Assembly: GCA_019096065.1 (NCBI GenBank)
Contig: JAGUCH010000004.1
Location: 1,426,001-1,490,000 of the forward strand
Direction: 5' to 3'
Length of the DNA stretch: 64,000 bases
From: Paracyclopina nana
Taxonomy: Eukaryota; Arthropoda; Copepoda; Cyclopoida; Cyclopettidae
Shown here: positions 38,701-49,112 of the stretch, piece by piece
Layout of the letters: each line of letters begins with the position of its first letter
Position numbering within the stretch: position 1 is the first letter of the stretch
Position numbers and translations under genes: made by a program
The notes under the pieces: model-generated
Seen by the model: only the letters and a program-made list of their open reading frames with translations
What the model was told of the DNA's origin: nothing
The model's database searches: none

Positions 38701-39829
38701 CCTCAGGGCAAAATAATAGCTTGGCCTTGGGAGTTGGCCTTGATGACGTGACCCTGGTAGCATTGGGTAGGCATGAGGGCCGCAGCCCGCTCACTGCCTT
38801 GGAGATCTTCTGCTGCATCTCCTTCTTTTTTCTGCTCTTGGTCTTCGCCATCTTGATAACCCCTGCCCCTCCGTCATCTTCCTCCATCCTCTTGATGCGA
38901 CTCTGAAAAATGAACGGCAGAGAGTATCTATCTTTTGATTTTTTCATCATGCGTATTGCCTCATTGCAAGCAATAGCGTTTTTACACTCCAATGTGCTAG
39001 AAAAATCAAAACTCAAAGGCAACTTAACTGTGAATTTTTTAATGGCTTTCTTCGGGTTCCCATTCGGCTTCTTCTCGCCACCCTCGCCCTTGCCTTTCTT
39101 CTTGAAGCACTTGTCCGCCCCATGACCCTTCTTCTTGCAAAATTGACAGGTTGGTGCCTTCGGACAATTTGGTCGGAGGTGCTCTTTACTTCCGCATTCA
39201 AAACAACCTCCATGCTTCTTCTTCTGGCTTGAACCTGCGGCCTCAGCCCCAGCATTCGAGCCCATGGCCTTTTTCTTGCGATAAGCAGTAGGCCCAGCCT
39301 TCTTCACGGTAGGGTTCTCGTAACCCTCTTCGGTGGCTGTATTAACATCATACATGTTGCCAGCCGATTTGAGCTCATCCATCGTTGCTTTGCCGCCAGC
39401 TAAGTTGTCGGCCTTGATAAGCTCTTTCCGTAAGGCTTTATTAGCTAGAGAGCTCATATAGAGGTACTTCATTACCGTCTCTATGTCCATGCTCTCAAAC
39501 TCGGCTGCTTTGCATTTCAGCTCAAATGCAGCCCAACTCGTTCCATGCAGCTCGCTTGGGTTTGTACTTTTGTGACGAAAGCACTCCAGTCTTCTCTTAG
39601 ACAATGGAAACGCCAGCTGGAACTCGTTTACTACGATCCTCTCCATTGAAAGGATCCAAGGAGTGCCCACATTTTCATCTTGTATGAAAAGGGGCGATTC
39701 CGCACTCAACTTTGCTGAAATCTTGGCTGATAGATTGGCATCAAATAATACCAGACTGTAAGTGTGCTGGGCATCGATGGACTTCTTCTGGATCTCCGAC
39801 TCTTGAACGTAGGTCTTCCAAGTCCTCAA
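35741..39829 (-). CDS. pol: Retrotransposon pol (nucleocapsid, protease, reverse transcriptase, RNase H, integrase)
   Basis: One open frame of about 1,360 residues. The N-terminal part still belongs to Gag (capsid-like), followed by two CCHC zinc knuckles around residues 209-241. Aspartic protease with DTGA near residue 389. Reverse transcriptase with the first catalytic Asp in VVGDCAQGYHQ near 620 and LVDDVLI (YVDD equivalent) near 683. RNase H with LTTDAS near 830. Integrase with an HHCC zinc domain (HIAHPGQT...CEMCQKY) near 1067-1105 and a D,D-35-E core (IAMDL, RSDNAG, NGTAEAS). No chromodomain is visible. There is no ATG at the 5' edge of the frame, so it is probably entered by frameshift or is continuous with gag in the true sequence. 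Confidence 0.93.
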   Translation of the reverse strand: MRTWKTYVQESEIQKKSIDAQHTYSLVLFDANLSAKISAKLSAESPLFIQDENVGTPWILSMERIVVNEFQLAFPLSKRRLECFRHKSTNPSELHGTSWAAFELKCKAAEFESMDIETVMKYLYMSSLANKALRKELIKADNLAGGKATMDELKSAGNMYDVNTATEEGYENPTVKKAGPTAYRKKKAMGSNAGAEAAGSSQKKKHGGCFECGSKEHLRPNCPKAPTCQFCKKKGHGADKCFKKKGKGEGGEKKPNGNPKKAIKKFTVKLPLSFDFSSTLECKNAIACNEAIRMMKKSKDRYSLPFIFQSRIKRMEEDDGGAGVIKMAKTKSRKKKEMQQKISKAVSGLRPSCLPNATRVTSSRPTPKAKLLFCPEVGSAFSTYCLPDTGATITVVDEKVAAEMGMPIYPNPETVRSVDGTEVKTSRTCEIAISRGMKVVVVTNAVVASLGDDEEVIVDWQTLEILGVVGLNINSTAIAATTMDMTLESLKLKYTEVFADKLDKTRFMKGEPMKIHLVDGDIKPMRISSTNAIPVHLKAAADKCIKDLEDADIVKKLKPGEMTDWTSRGFFVIKSDGKSVRLVTDFVQLNKYVKRPTHPFTSAFHLLKSIPAKAQWFVVGDCAQGYHQIKLEEKSSYLTTFLLPQGRFRYVRAPMGLTSSSDEWCCRSDMIMTGLNGKGVKLVDDVLIWGETEQEALHNLDVLLSNCKTYGVSLSPKKLHMGERVKFAGFMVSKNGVEPHDDNLKAIREYPRPANQSDVRSFLGLAQTLGSFLPDLAHMSASLRELTKAKVQFQWLPRHEEDFNQLKKILTGPLLVKHFDVNKTTVLTTDASRLYGIGYILTQYDPKDPDRSYLITCGSKVNSAAEKNYATIELELLGIVYGCEKSSHFLHGCPKFLVKTDHKPLLGIMNKDMAEITNSRLLRLRERLLPFNFDLVYLEGKLNFIADALSRHPINFSDDHPDAEETETLKNSKISVISAPSVSAQEDPAFQEIHDAARADKEYQDLIEAIQEDLHHHKKKGVAIHALKLVPQNLWGQLSVQDGMVVIDGKRVFVPKEARPFILRTLHIAHPGQTKSLATARQFYYWSGMTKDIRQSVEECEMCQKYMASLPHDEEGENMVPTAPMQSIAMDLGHHEGADYLIVVDTFSGWPWIFKMVRYTSEEIIKKLTIIFATFGYPIVMRSDNAGCFTSHEMREFCKEHGIIATTSSPYHHESNGTAEASVKNMKRLVMKTKTLREMNAAVLEFRNLARADGKSPAKMFLGRHLRTKLPILHEMTKLEMPEPRAEKKQLPNEIIPDFKVGEKVRMQNALTKLWEEFGVILEVRHSGRSYVIKNDDGVISVRNKRFLRKHKTADLDANASL

Positions 39830-39841
39830 AAAACCTGCAGC

Positions 39842-40608
39842 TCAATGGCTGTAGCACCAATCTTCAGCAGTATCGGCTTCAGATTTGCATCCGGCTTGAC
39901 AATTTTTCTGTCCTCTGATGCCGGTGCATTTGATGCCGATATGGCAGTTGGGTTGGCCTTTTAAATGCCGGCCTGTGATTGCCAGTGCTTTCAATTCCAG
40001 GGCATCCTTTCTCTCGAACATCTCCTTGACCTTGTCAGCTTGAGTGACTCGGGTCTCGTCCGGCAGGTTATTTAGAATCTGCATGATGCTATTCTCCTGG
40101 TCGACCAACTTTTGTTTCAGCTTCTGGAGCTCTTTTGCTTCTGAAACTGAAATATCCTTCTGCCTTTCCAGGGCCTCGCATAGCTTCTCTCCGGCATTCA
40201 TGTGCCTGGACAACCAACTCTTGTGTCCATTGAGACTATGTATTTGTTTGGTGAGGTCCTCGAGTGCTCTTGCACCTCTGGCTTCGGAAAGCTTTCCGAT
40301 TGCCAATTGCAAGTCAGTTGGATTCTCCTTCTCGGTCATCGCTAAATTTGCTCTGACCACACTTGTATCAAATGTGTCCTCGTCACTATTTGTGGCTGCC
40401 AAAAGCGTATCTTCGGGCCCTCCGCTTCTTCTTTGGCTTCTTCTAAGGCTTTCACTTGCCTTTGAAGTGCTGCAAATACGTTCTGATCTGCAGTATGCCA
40501 CTCTTCTTCGCCAGCACTTTTAATTGAGTCCTGGCTCATGGACACTTTTGTTGACACTTTTTGTTGTGATGCTGCCAAGGGTGGCGGAACTTTCACAATT
40601 CCACTCAC
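39842..40608 (-). CDS. gag: Retrotransposon gag region, frame-broken
   Basis: Two overlapping open frames: 40608-40342, with a later ATG near 40539, and 40501-39842. Both code for charged coiled-coil-type sequence (FAALQRQVKALEEAKEEAEG; KELQKLKQKLVDQEN). Coding character moves between frames near 40420, near 39960 and near 39840, each time at a run of identical bases, before joining the pol frame. Pol itself is open for more than 1,300 codons. The breaks may be assembly dropouts; a natural frameshift at one of them is possible. No restored reading is given. Confidence 0.6.
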
Positions 40609-40710
40609 GAAACCTTCTCCGGCTGCCTCTCACACTTTGTTGTCGTGATGCTGCCAAGGGTGGCGGAAATTTTCCACTCACAAACCTTCTTCGGCTGCTT
40701 CTCAAACCTT
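40559..40710. repeat. Tandem duplication in retrotransposon leader
   Basis: A unit of about 75 bp containing GATGCTGCCAAGGGTGGCGG occurs twice in tandem (from about 40559 and about 40636), diverged by several substitutions and small indels. It lies between PBS and gag. Confidence 0.7.
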
Positions 40711-40743
40711 CCCTCTTCTAGGAAAGGGCCTCTTATGCGAAGA

Positions 40744-40761
40744 GACTGAGAACTGACGCCA
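40744..40761 (-). other. Primer-binding site
   Basis: Directly inside the 5' LTR the minus strand reads TGGCGTCAGTTCTCAGTC. The TGG start is the expected complement of a tRNA CCA end. The next base C would pair with discriminator G, as in Ser tRNAs, but I cannot name the tRNA. Confidence 0.6.
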
Positions 40762-41058
40762 TGGTTGGTCCCGACCTCGTGGGTGACACTTAAGGCACTA
40801 CTACTCGAGCTACGTCGGTTGGATCCCTGGTCTTGTACCAGGAAACCGTGAGCACTACTACGCCGAGATTTACCAGATCGAGGCGAACGTATCCACTTTG
40901 ATACGAGATGTGTACTGAGTGTAATTCAGTGCAAGCTTAAGCAATACAGAAAGAATGAATGAGTGCACGCGCGCGCTGGGGTAACAAGGGAGTATCTACT
41001 ATAGCTATAATACACGTGAGAGTCAATATAGGGAAGTATGCTTCAACATGATACAACA
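40762..41058 (-). repeat. 5' LTR of the retrotransposon
   Basis: 297 bp, no differences seen against 33569-33865; followed by the second GACAT target copy at 41059-41063. Confidence 0.95.
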
Positions 41059-41063
41059 GACAT

Positions 41064-44000
41064 TACACAACAGGCCAGAACTGCAAATTCTGATACAGTT
41101 CCATCCTTGGGTCTGTTTTCATGCATAGCATTTACATTAATACATATTGCCCAAACAATGCCTTCTTGAGATTGGAATGTAGTAGCAAATATCATATACC
41201 ACTCTGTATTGATACACAATGATACAGAAAATGAATGCTTTTGTGGCTCTCTCAATTACGAAAAACTTTCCTATTATACGACATATTGCGAGCATTTTGC
41301 CAGCTTTTTCTCGCATTCTTCTGAATATTGGCTGCTGATGCCCAATTGTATTCATAGAAATAAGTAAATGACATGCTTTTCCTTCCAAGAGAATGGAATT
41401 TGCCTCAAGTTTGGATGTGGAAGTGCATCAAAAGTTTGCTTACATTTATCACTAAGGAGCTTTCGTATTTGTGCAAACTCTCATTATTTTGAGCTTGCAT
41501 TTCCTTGAATGCACACAATGAAACCTAAGGATTTATTCTAGGCCAAATTCTAACTTTAGCTTCTATTTATGAAAGCCAAAAAGCTAGCAATTAAGTTAGT
41601 ATACTATATGACATGATAAATGACAAGATTGACAGTACCATGCCATGCTCTACCTTTCGAGTATAATAAATGGAGTGATATTGAATAGCCAGAAAAATCC
41701 ATATTTTGCTACAAGACTTTTTTACGTGTTACTTCGCCGAATTATGCTGTCAGATCCCTAAAAGAAAGCTCTCATAAGATTTTTCTGTCCACTTTAAGCA
41801 TCATATTTTCTAACTTAGATTATTGGCATGAATACAGGGAAGTGGATACCATTTTGGCTTAGTCTCATTGTGTGCATATAAACTCGGCTAAGACATCTGC
41901 AGAGAGGCAAATTGCTCTGCCTCTTGGGATGGCTAGTACAATTGTAGTTTCTCGTAGTTTTATTGTTATAACAAAAGCCAACAAAACGAAGGGGAAAACC
42001 TCTTCTTTAGAAAGCAGCATAAAATCCCAACTTCCTTCTGCACTTTTCAAAGCTGAGAAAGTCAGTGATTTCTCATTTTTCTTCTGCAGTTGAAGGGATT
42101 TTTCTGAATTCGTAGCCTGACTCTGAATTCTTTTTATTCCCTATGGCGAACTGACATACTCGTGAAAAGTTGGATTATTCAATAGTTATGATTTTGTCAC
42201 CCAGGCTCAAAACTTTGCCTGCTAAGAAAAGCTCAATTTCCAGGCCAACTTGAGTGTGCTGGGCGCTCACATAACAGCAGCAACTTTCTCAAATGCGCCC
42301 AAATTTAACTTTTTCTTAGCTTTTGCTTTCTTTTGCCTCATATAACAAACATGGACAATTTCTAAATCACTTGAATATGAATAGACTACAAATATTGGAT
42401 AAAATTGAAAATTACTTTTTTACATACTATACAAGCTCTCTAGAATTCTAGAAGACTTGGGCTTTCTTTAAAGGCCATAATTTCATAGATGCGGCAAAGT
42501 GCCGAAAAGACACCCAAGAGTGTGTACAGTGGACCAAAGTTGCTTGAAAAATTGAGTGAAGCCGAGAAATTCCTTCTCAATTTTAGCCTTGGATCCTTCA
42601 GAGAGTTGCTAGACACACTGGCGCCAGAGTGTAATGCTGCCTAGACATTCTGGCGCCTGGATTAAAAGTGCTTTCTAAGCCTGATTTTTGGGTATCTTTT
42701 CTAAACTGCTGTAATGTCTTCACCCCACAGTGTCTCGACCACAATTGAAAGGCCTGAAAACGGACCGAAGGCCGGCCTTTATTGCTCGTCTGCGCCTTTG
42801 GGAAAACGCGCTTTGCACGAACAAAAATCCCCGCTTGTAAAGCAACAAAAGATGGCGCCGTTGACAGCTTTTCCCTGGCATATTCGCGTTTTGGCGCCTC
42901 TGAAGGCTAAATCTGGCCTTTGCAAGACTTTTCGCTCCATTGTAAGGCTGTGGAATTCAGTGCCTGGTAATTCACTTGTCAATCTTGTGCTTTATCCGGG
43001 CCGATTTCTGGCCTCTTTCCTGATTGCAGCAAAGGCTGAAGAATGAGTGATGAGCCTTGGAGCTTGGTAGCTCGTTAGCAATTGCACGGTTTCGGATTAC
43101 AACAGCCGAAATCCTCTGAGATAGATACAGCTAAAATAGCTTTAAAGTCAAAGAGGTCGCTCTTCCCTACGACCTCTCGTTTCTAAAAGGCAGTCCTACT
43201 GTCTATATTGAATAATATACACACTTGAAAAATTAAATAAAAATGTTATATTTGAAGATATGATAATTTGTGTGGTGTAATTGTCACAATAATTTGGAAG
43301 TAGTATTTCTTAGTTTTGCCGACTTCCGTTATAATGTATTTCATACGTATTGCTGTTTTCAGTGGAGTGAGGTTGGTCATGACAGGTAAAAAGCCATTAA
43401 TTTAAATCGATAGCATAAATGCTTACTCCTCGCGATAGCTATGCAGCAATTTTACAATCTCCAATAAAAAAGCTAGCTATACAATGCTTTTTGGAAATGA
43501 ATTGTTTTTTAGGGCTTGAATTATTGAATTCAGTTGCGCTCAAAAATCAATTGACTACAACGTCAGATCTTCATGCTGATTGCGTTATTTTTGGCAAAAA
43601 TGCACGAGTTTCGCATTGCAATACTTTCGCAACCTGAGTGGGTTTGTTTTAGAAAGCAGATGAATTAATCGACCTAGCAACGCAAAAACAACAACCAAAA
43701 ATTGCATACTAAAAGAAGTGCTACTAATTTTGTATTGAGTTGTTAACTTGCATTGTGTGGTAGAATCAAGATGTTGAGTGATTATTTGGTTGAAATTCCG
43801 CTAAATAATTTTATACCAATGTTTGCCATCTTATCAACGAGTCTTTTTTATACCCAGCCTTTTACATTTTTTTGACAGCTCTCTTCCTTATCTTTCGTTT
43901 TCAGAACCAATGCAAAAGAGAGAGTTTAAAAATGCCTTCATACCACTTGATAATAAGGATATTATCTTTAAAAGCTTTTAGGTGACAATTTTGAAAGTGA

Positions 44001-46100
44001 GTCTAATCACACTGTAAATTAGTCTGTACTCTTTGAAGAAACAGATTATTATACAAAATTGCATCAAAATCTCAAGCCATTGTCAAAAATTGGATTTGAA
44101 AAAGTTTAATCAAATCTACTTCAAGTGGTTATAGGATGATATTTTCAGTCTTATTTTAAAAATTGTAATTTTCCTAGCTGTAATCTGTCAGAGGGCAAAT
44201 ATAAAGCATACAATATATAAGCCAGAGTTTAAATATTTGTATTTACTCAACAGCCTTTTGTTGACTCGAAGCACAGATCTGCTCTACCCATTCAATATTT
44301 CCACTTTGCTGCACACACTCAAGTTGAGCTAAATGTGTAGTTCCATTTGTCAATATATTGAGAGAATCAATAACAACAATGCTTTCTTTGATCATAGTAT
44401 TTTTGTGTGTGTATTTTTCATTCAAGACTTATATGCAGAATTTTGAGTACAACCTCAGCAACCAAGAGGAATGCTGCTGTGTAGACAAAGACAAAAAGTA
44501 GCACTAGAATTTGGAAGTTGTGGTGAGGACTGCTACATAAAGTCATTGAAGTTCAGTTTCCACCTGAAAGAAAGGAGAAAAGTGTTCAAACAATAATTCA
44601 GAGCAAAAACGATTACAACATTCAACTGCTGCTGCGAGCAACAAGTGTTCATTTTAGACAGACTTGAAAATATTTTCCACTTTTGAAAAAAAAAAATAAT
44701 TTTCTCATTAATTTTGGCTGAATGAGAGTAGTAGGTACTTACCTATTGATCAATTAGTATTTGCCTTGATTGATATTTTACCATTCATTTTCCTTTCTTT
44801 TTTGGTAATTAAGGAGGCTCTCACATAGCATATATAGTTTTCAGATGGTGAACTTTTTGCTCCCACTCACCAAAGTTTTGGAGGGAACTCAATCAAATCT
44901 TCTCAAAGTTTACATTTGGGAACAAGTTGGAAATTCCTCTGAACTGACCTTGATTTCTCAAGTTTTGCTACTGCTATGAAAATCAATCAATTCTTTCTTT
45001 GTATGTCAAATTCTAGCTTGGATCTCTTATATAGTGAATATTTAGGCATCTTCTTGAGAAATTAACCTGATTAGTAACCAATTAGCTCACCTTGAGTTTT
45101 TGAGTCAATCTGAAGATTGTCACATTATTGAGTGCAAATAGAGAGTTTTTGCATAACCACAACAAGAAGAGGATGATTCAGCCATGGTGCTATGCTCATT
45201 GTCACTGCAAAAGTAGACCTTCTTCAATAAAAATGTAGTCTAATAGAGCTCTGTGAAACACAGAGAAGGAAAGCTGGGTGCTGAAGGCGCAAGGGAATCA
45301 CAAGGTGGCTATTGATTGCTAAATCTCCTCTTTGATAGCTTGGAATTTTCAAAGGAATTTCGGCAGCATAGAAATTGAATTTATCTTCTAAATTAACCTA
45401 AAATGTATTTTTTTAATTATAAATTACTCTTACTATTATGGCATTCGAAATCACCTTGCTAAAACCTAAATTCCTCCAATTTCGTAAGCTACTTACTTCA
45501 AAAAATCATTTTACGAATTCATGATGTTTTCTAATAGGAATTCCCCTGTGTGATAATGAAGCTCTAGATTCAGTTCATCTACGGAATTTTTCAATGGGAG
45601 TAGATGAACACGCGCGCACTTTATTATAGCGTTTCACTGGTAGCCTAGCTGTCATATTCTTTGTATCTTAGCAACTTTTGTACGTATATAAAAAAGCTTT
45701 ATGAATGATGCGTCACTTATAGGTCTCAAATTATGGCAAGAAGTGTATTCCACCAATTTGTTTTTACTCCAAATAATGAGGTTGTTTTTCTCCAAGTCTG
45801 GCAGCAGAGACAAACAGAGACTAAGACATTTTTTCTGGCTTCTTCTCTAATTGCCTTTTTCTGCAGCTACACAAATTAATGGATAACGGTATTCCTAAAT
45901 GGAATTCTCCTAGTTGCACAACTGGTAAAGCTAACATTTACTTTAGCTTAAAAACCACTTTGGCCCTTTTCCGTCATAGGCAAACTTCAATATTGCATAA
46001 CAGAAAAAGTAGAGTTCATAGTGGAAGATTACCTGTTTTCTGCTGACTGCTCAAGAATATGACCTTGTTGTCAGCTGAAGCTCCATAAACAGCCTAAGCA
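41064..46100. other. Long AT-rich intergenic region
   Basis: About 5 kb with only short open frames. The ORF at 42714-43046 (110 codons) has no recognisable domain. A possible microprotein at 44418-44546 is listed separately. I saw no LTR, inverted-repeat ends or tRNA. Confidence 0.45.
44418..44546 (-). CDS. Possible 42-residue single-pass microprotein
   Basis: ATG at 44546 opens MTLCSSPHHNFQ, then about 25 hydrophobic residues (ILVLLFVFVYTAAFLLVAEV) and a short tail. A CTTTCAG acceptor-like site lies 20 bases upstream on the minus strand, so a 5' UTR intron is possible. The length and one helix recall regulins such as sarcolamban, but no signature residues are shared that I can see. Could be chance in AT-rich DNA. 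Confidence 0.25.
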   Translation of the reverse strand: MTLCSSPHHNFQILVLLFVFVYTAAFLLVAEVVLKILHISLE

Positions 46101-47077
46101 ATGAACACTTTTCCTTTGGAAGGCAAATCAGCCATTATCACTGGTGGCCTCGGAGGCTACGGCCTCGCCATAGCAAATCTCATTTTGACTCGAGGCGGTC
46201 GTGTCTTGCTGGCTGACCTCAAATCAGCCTCTGAAGGAGGCCAAATTCTGGCGCAGCACTTTACGGAGGCTTCTGAGGCCAAACTGCCATTTATGCCCAG
46301 TGTGATGTGACCTCAGAGGCAGACCTTGAAAACGCCTTTTCCCTGGCCAACAAAGAACTGGTTAAGCCTGACTCCTTGGTTGACATCCTCATCAATGCAG
46401 CTGGAATTGTGGGAGAACAGCACTGGCAGAAAGTCTACCAAGTCAACATTGTAATCTATATTAAGTATAAAATTGCAATCTTGCAGTTATATCAAATTGA
46501 TTTCACGCTAGAACGGAGTCCATAATGGAATATTGCAAGCATTCAAGCACATGAAAAATGGGGAGTTGTGGTCAATGTTTCAAGCACAGCTGGACTGACT
46601 TGCATTGGGGACATGATGGCCTCACCAGCATATGTTGCAAGCAAACATGCCATCACCGCGTTAACCAGGACTTTTGGAGTACTTAATTCTAGCTTTAGAA
46701 AGTAATTGTCGAAAAATTACCATTTCCTCCCTTTCAGACCGACTTTTACTTCGATAAGTACAAGGTTCGAGTGATTGCAGTGGCCCCATATTTTATTGAC
46801 ACACCCTTGAATCAAGACAAGTTCGGCCATTGGAACGAAGATGGTGAAGCTGTTGAGATCATCAGAAAGAATGCCGAGGGCAAGCCAATGCTCAAGTAAA
46901 TGCAACAAATTGCTTTAGTTGGTCTTTTAAAATTGGTGAATTGTTTGCAGGCCAGATGAGGCAGCTTTGAAGCTGGTCAATGTGCTCAATGCCAAAAATG
47001 GGTCAGTTTGGCTTATCAAGCCGCAACAAATGCAGCCATTCAATGTGCCAGACTATGTTCTGCCCAAAACCAAGTAA
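46101..47077 (+). CDS. Short-chain dehydrogenase, 15-hydroxyprostaglandin dehydrogenase-like (two frame breaks)
   Basis: NAD-dependent SDR close to 15-PGDH. Exons: 46101-46450, 46512-46678, 46738-46895, 46951-47077; 267 residues when two single-base breaks are allowed for, matching 15-PGDH (266). Rossmann motif ITGGLGGYGLAIA, structural NAAG (LINAAGIVG), catalytic Ser in NVSSTAGL and YxxxK as YVASK. The frame breaks lie at 46289-46293 (run of T) and at the GGGG run at about 46559; each is consistent with one missing base. With the breaks the gene as written could not make a full enzyme, so it is either mis-assembled or a young pseudogene. Poly(A) signal at 47119-47124. Confidence 0.75.
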
Positions 47078-47118
47078 AAAGCCTATATTTATTATGAAAA
47101 AGGTCACTGAGTGAAAAT

Positions 47119-47124
47119 AATAAA
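47119..47124 (+). terminator. Poly(A) signal of the SDR gene
   Basis: AATAAA 42 nt after the stop codon at 47075-47077. Confidence 0.55.
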
Positions 47125-47255
47125 GCCAAAATCTGTAAATTATCGAGGTTGCGTGATTATGCGTGATTCCGAAGTTGCGCCATAAACTGACTCGCCGAAA
47201 AACGTTAAAACGATCTAGCTCAGCTAGCCAGTGTGTTAAAGCAGTTAATTTCAAA

Positions 47256-49045
47256 ATGGAGCCTAATCCTCTTGAGGAGATGAGGAGATGCTTCAAAATG
47301 ATTGACCAGCCTCCGCGCAAGCAGCGAGGTCATCACAGGTGTTACACCTGCTACAAAGTATTCGCCTCCAAGGTTCTCCTCCACGAGCACAAGAGTTCAG
47401 TTCATGACAGGTCTATCGCCTGTGACATGTGCGGCAAACTGTTTTGGCAGCTCCGATCCCTTGAGCGGCACAAGAAGGTGTCACATAGGGGCATCACCGA
47501 GCTGCCTTTGGACCTGGCACTTCCTCACAAGTGTGAAGAATGTGACCAGAGGTTCAATCTGGGAGAAGATTTAGCCAAGCATGCTCGCCAATGCAAATCG
47601 TTGCCACAGGCCTGCTCAAGCTGCTCTTATCGGTTTGCCAACCGAGATCAATTGGATGAGCACCAAATGACTCATCATCCTGAGCTCAAGCCCTTTGAGT
47701 GCGGAGCTTGCCATGAGCAATTCAAAAAGACCTCGACTTGCAAAGGCACATTTTCGCCTGTCAACCCTGGCTGAACAATGGGCAGGGCAAGAAATACACC
47801 CAGGCAAATGTCCTTGCCCTGCCAACAGTCCCTGTCCATGTGCACAAGTGTGGTGACTGCAATGAAGCCTTTGCTAGCCTTCAAGCAATGCTTCGACATC
47901 AGCGAGAAAGGCATGTCAAAGCTTGTGACACTTGTCACTCCAAATTCAAGAGCGAAGGGGATTTGAGAAATCACATTCTCTACGAGCCTTGCTCCGAAAG
48001 GTTCCGATGCCAGGAATGCCAAGCAGTCCTCAACACCAAGGAAGCTCTTCATCAGCATCAGCTTGATTTGCATGCCAAGGTGTGTGACACGTGTCACTTG
48101 TCTTTCACCCGAGAAGAGGATTTGAAAAAGCACATCATTCAGAATACGTGCGTTCCTCTAGACTGCAATGCACTCTTGAATCGAGCCAATGCTGAGCAGA
48201 TCCGGCAGCATGATCAAGAGGATTTTGGGCCTGCCCAAATATTTGAGTGTCACTCATGTCACTTGTATTTCAGCTCTGATGAAGACTTGAGGAGTCACCT
48301 CGAGGGTGAAAATTGCAGCGCGAGGCACCGGTGCAAAACATGCAATGCCATCGTTCAGTCAAAAGAAGCTCTGATTCACCATCAAAATTACGGACATGAG
48401 GTCAAATGCGACGTTTGCAATGACCACTTTAGGGATTCAGATATGTACCATCTGCATTTAGATTGGGATCGAGGCAAGGAGTGCACCGCCAACAAAATAG
48501 CGTGCAAAAGCTGCCCTAAGCTGCTAGCCAATGTGAGACAATGGGAAGTGCACTTCGCTAAAGCTCATCCTGTCATCCTACGATTCGAGTGTGACTTGTG
48601 CCGCAAGCAATTCAAAAGTGACACAGACTTGCAAGTGCACATTTTCGACTGCCGAATCCTGAACAACTTGGCCAGCTCGTCGCAAGCTACTCCAAGTACC
48701 TCTGGCAATGAGAGCTCCCCTTCCACAAATTCACTTGATCATCCAGCGAACAATGAAGCGAATCCAGGAGACCATCAAACTATCTACAAGTGTGCTCAAT
48801 GTCAAAGGAGATACCTCTGCTTGGCAGAGCTGAAAAGGCACGTCTCTGATGGGCCATGTGTTCTCCTGAAGCACAAGTGTAAGCACTGCCAAAAGTTGTT
48901 TGCCTCCAAGGAGCTGCTAGATGAGCACCAGGTTGCGAATCATCCAGTGTTTGAGTGCGAAAATTGCCACATGAAACTGGCATCAGACCTGCTCTATCAG
49001 GTGCACATTTTTGACTGCGAGTACATGAAGAAGAAGCAAAATTGA
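47256..49045 (+). CDS. Zinc-finger protein with 17 C2H2/C2HC fingers (one frame break)
   Basis: Single-exon gene of about 596 residues starting MEPNPLEEMRRC at 47256 (the frame upstream has no ATG). I count 17 fingers from residue about 28 to the end. Many end in His-x-Cys instead of His-His, e.g. CDTCHSKFKSEGDLRNH..C and CDLCRKQFKSDTDLQVHIFDC. They tend to alternate with ordinary C2H2 fingers, which suggests growth by duplication of a finger pair. Linkers are not the TGEKP type, so DNA binding is not assured. A Ser/Thr-rich gap separates fingers 14 and 15. The frame breaks once near 47733 within finger 5, where one missing T restores it. Poly(A) signal at 49106-49111, overlapping the 3' end of the convergent gene. 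Confidence 0.8.
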
Positions 49046-49105
49046 GCCTGGCATTAAAAATAATCTGTAGGATCACATTTAATGCAATGATTGTGCATTA
49101 TTGAT

Positions 49106-49111
49106 AATAAA
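49106..49111 (+). terminator. Poly(A) signal of the zinc-finger gene
   Basis: AATAAA 60 nt after the stop; lies two bases beyond the stop codon of the convergent minus-strand gene, so the two 3' ends overlap or abut. Confidence 0.55.
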
Positions 49112-49112
49112 A

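Larger units (their letters stand above)
33569..41058 (-). mobile_element. Full-length Ty3/gypsy-type LTR retrotransposon
   Basis: 7,490 bp on the minus strand. The 297-bp LTRs (33569-33865, 40762-41058) begin TG and end CA on the plus strand and look identical. A 5-bp target duplication GACAT flanks it (33564-33568 and 41059-41063). In reading order: leader, gag (broken frames), a long pol ORF with NC-PR-RT-RNaseH-IN order, then two further ORFs before the 3' LTR. The PR-RT-RH-IN order is that of Ty3/gypsy (Metaviridae), not Ty1/copia. Identical LTRs mean a very recent insertion. Confidence 0.95.

Noticed and set aside
38097..38906. 269-codon plus-strand open frame opposite pol
   Set aside because: It is the antisense shadow of the protease/RT part of pol and has no domain of its own.
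42714..43046. 110-codon open frame in the gene-poor region
   Set aside because: No domain, no splice partners and no signal peptide; composition looks like chance.
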